Source: Candidatus Geocrenenecus huangii (lineage in GTDB: Archaea; Thermoproteota; Nitrososphaeria_A; Caldarchaeales; Wolframiiraptoraceae). From it: DNA of 64,000 nucleotides. Under the pieces are notes generated by a model. It was not told the origin of the DNA. It did no database searches and worked only from the letters and a program-made list of their open reading frames with translations. The position numbers were made by a program, and so were the translations under genes. Where the stretch lies: NCBI GenBank assembly GCA_023268155.1, contig JALNKM010000002.1, positions 124,001 through 188,000 on the forward strand. The letters are read 5' to 3'. Shown here piece by piece: positions 62,953 through 64,000 of this stretch (positions are counted from its first letter, which is position 1; every line of letters begins with the position of its first letter).

Positions 62953-63330
62953 CTAACTTTCTTCTTCTCTTAGAAGCTTTCTTACTTTAAGTGTTTGTTC
63001 AAGGGTCTTAAGCAATATTTCAAGGGTCTCGGAAAGTCTCTTTACTTCGTCCACCTCGACCGCTCTAGAGAGGAGTATTGTTAATTCTTCTATCTTTACC
63101 GCTAATGTCGACGCAGTAATCGTTAATGTGTAAACTGATAATGCTTGACCAACTTCTTCATCGGACTTGACTTTCACCACTCTTTTATTACATCTTAGAC
63201 ACCATAGCTCTTCCTTTATCTCGAAGATGGGGCTCCCGCATATAGGACAGTGTTCAGAGAGCATCTTGGCCCCACTTCTCAAAGCATTCGTCATCCTCTT
63301 CATGTAATCGTCATCACTCTTCTCGACCAT
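62953..63330 (-). CDS. Small zinc-ribbon protein (Sjogren/scleroderma autoantigen 1-like)
   Basis: The 125-residue protein has a zinc ribbon CPICGSPIFEIKEELWCLRC (CxxC...CxxC; residues 28-47) after a short acidic start containing GAKMLSEHCP, typical of the archaeal members of the Auto_anti-p27 family. A helical C-terminal half follows. The function is unknown. Start ATG 63330. It is separated from the next gene upstream by 155 bases. Confidence 0.75.
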   Translation of the reverse strand: MVEKSDDDYMKRMTNALRSGAKMLSEHCPICGSPIFEIKEELWCLRCNKRVVKVKSDEEVGQALSVYTLTITASTLAVKIEELTILLSRAVEVDEVKRLSETLEILLKTLEQTLKVRKLLREEES

Positions 63331-63485
63331 ACTTCTACACCTATCCCTATATTCTCCAATTAATATCTCCTCATTCTTATTAAAGTTGACTTCTTCTATC
63401 TAGAGGACAACATAATAAGACTCGCAAAAAGGGTTCAACTCCACATACACTTCACTTAGAATACTCTCTTCTATACGAAGCATTT

Positions 63486-64000
63486 TCACTCGTATTTCTT
63501 AAGCCTCCTCCTAAGTGCTGGGTCTCTATCTCTCAGATAATCTAGTATGTCTTCGAAGTTCTCTTCTCTTGATACTTCTATCTCTCTGTAGACTCCAGTT
63601 CTACCATGCTCTCTCCTTTTCTCCAAGACTCGTATTCTATTCCTAATAGTCTGAGGATCTACTCCTATAATCTTTGCAGCTCTCTCTATGTTCATTTTTA
63701 CAGGCATCTCTATATGTCCATCCTCTACTGGAACTATGAACAGTAGGTCTTTATTTATCCCTGGAACCCTGCCACCTTCCCTGAGCCTATTGTAGTCAAG
63801 TTGACCGGCTAGCTTGTAGAATTCGATTTCCTCTTTCTTCATCTTAGCTAGTGGAAAGCTTATTGAAGTTAATTCCTCTTCGTCTAAGTAGATATACGCT
63901 TTCGGAACATAGCTTGGAGTTGCCTGAACTAAGACTTTCCTATAGATTTTGAATCCATTTTCCTCTAAGTATACCTGTAGTATCGCTGAGCTTACAGGAT
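63486..64000 (-). CDS. Archaeal protein with helix-turn-helix-like segment, cut by the window edge
   Basis: The first ATG at 63842 gives 118 residues, but the frame is open upstream to the window end, with sensible sequence (VYLEENGFKIYRKVLVQATP and AYIYLDEEELTSISFPLAK), so the gene runs past 64000. The visible C-terminal part has an HTH-like motif (ERAAKIIGVDPQTIRNRIRVLEKR). It may be a regulator or a nucleic-acid-binding protein. I could not name a family. Confidence 0.6.
   Translation of the reverse strand, partial: PVSSAILQVYLEENGFKIYRKVLVQATPSYVPKAYIYLDEEELTSISFPLAKMKKEEIEFYKLAGQLDYNRLREGGRVPGINKDLLFIVPVEDGHIEMPVKMNIERAAKIIGVDPQTIRNRIRVLEKRREHGRTGVYREIEVSREENFEDILDYLRDRDPALRRRLKKYE

Noticed and set aside
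1-64000. CRISPR arrays, insertion sequences, rRNA genes
   Set aside because: I saw no regularly spaced short repeats, no transposase and no rRNA sequence in the window.

Overview
This window comes from an archaeon with an AT-rich genome. The archaeal markers are an Orc1/Cdc6 initiator, the PolD small subunit DP1, PCNA, V/A-type ATPase subunits E, F and I, an archaeal NusA, an archaeal-type phosphoglycerate kinase, a FAU-1 family protein and an intronless tRNA-Pro without encoded CCA. Several genes have a TATA-like box about 25-30 bp upstream of the start codon, which suggests leaderless transcripts. Arginine is mostly AGA/AGG, as in many thermophiles. PolD argues against a typical crenarchaeon. 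The methanogen-type (type II) seryl-tRNA synthetase and bacterial-type GAPDH are unusual together. I suspect an uncultured anaerobic, amino-acid- and sugar-using thermophile, possibly of the TACK lineages outside Crenarchaeota, but the sequence alone does not settle the phylum.

Region 1 (1-11 kb): nusA, a tungsten aldehyde ferredoxin oxidoreductase (AOR), a complete PotDABC-type (polyamine/opine-like) ABC importer, a HemL-like class III aminotransferase, a carbamoyltransferase of the ornithine type and an arginine-deiminase-superfamily enzyme. Together they suggest uptake and breakdown of arginine, polyamines or related compounds.

Region 2 (11-25 kb): a small block of membrane and secreted proteins of unknown function, then an M20 peptidase, an omega-type class III aminotransferase, ribokinase, an M28 peptidase, a ribose/nucleoside-type ABC importer with a divergently encoded binding protein, a GATase1-like protein and methylmalonate-semialdehyde dehydrogenase. 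This fits catabolism of peptides, nucleosides and beta-amino acids.

Region 3 (25-37 kb): a second PotD-B-C-A importer followed by two saccharopine-dehydrogenase-like genes and a radical SAM gene. Next come a Cys-rich DUF6485-like protein, a decayed VapBC module beside tRNA-Pro, a B3/B4-domain protein and a third saccharopine-dehydrogenase-like gene that appears to begin with CTG. The importer plus dehydrogenases looks like an uncharacterised opine, polyamine or modified-amino-acid system.

Region 4 (37-50 kb): pcna, type II serS, a FAU-1-like gene, two RibU-like membrane proteins, a nucleotidyltransferase fused to a ribbon-helix-helix domain, gap-pgk, a tandem-duplicated GH130 protein opposite a single GH130 protein, and tmk.

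Region 5 (50-64 kb): an AOR/BamB-like oxidoreductase with a class III CoA-transferase, an HD phosphohydrolase, ilvD, V-ATPase subunits E and F with I in divergent orientation, polD small subunit and orc1/cdc6. Just upstream of cdc6 lie two inverted ORB-like elements that mark a probable replication origin. The window ends in a zinc-ribbon protein and a gene running off the right edge. I saw no CRISPR array, insertion sequence or rRNA.
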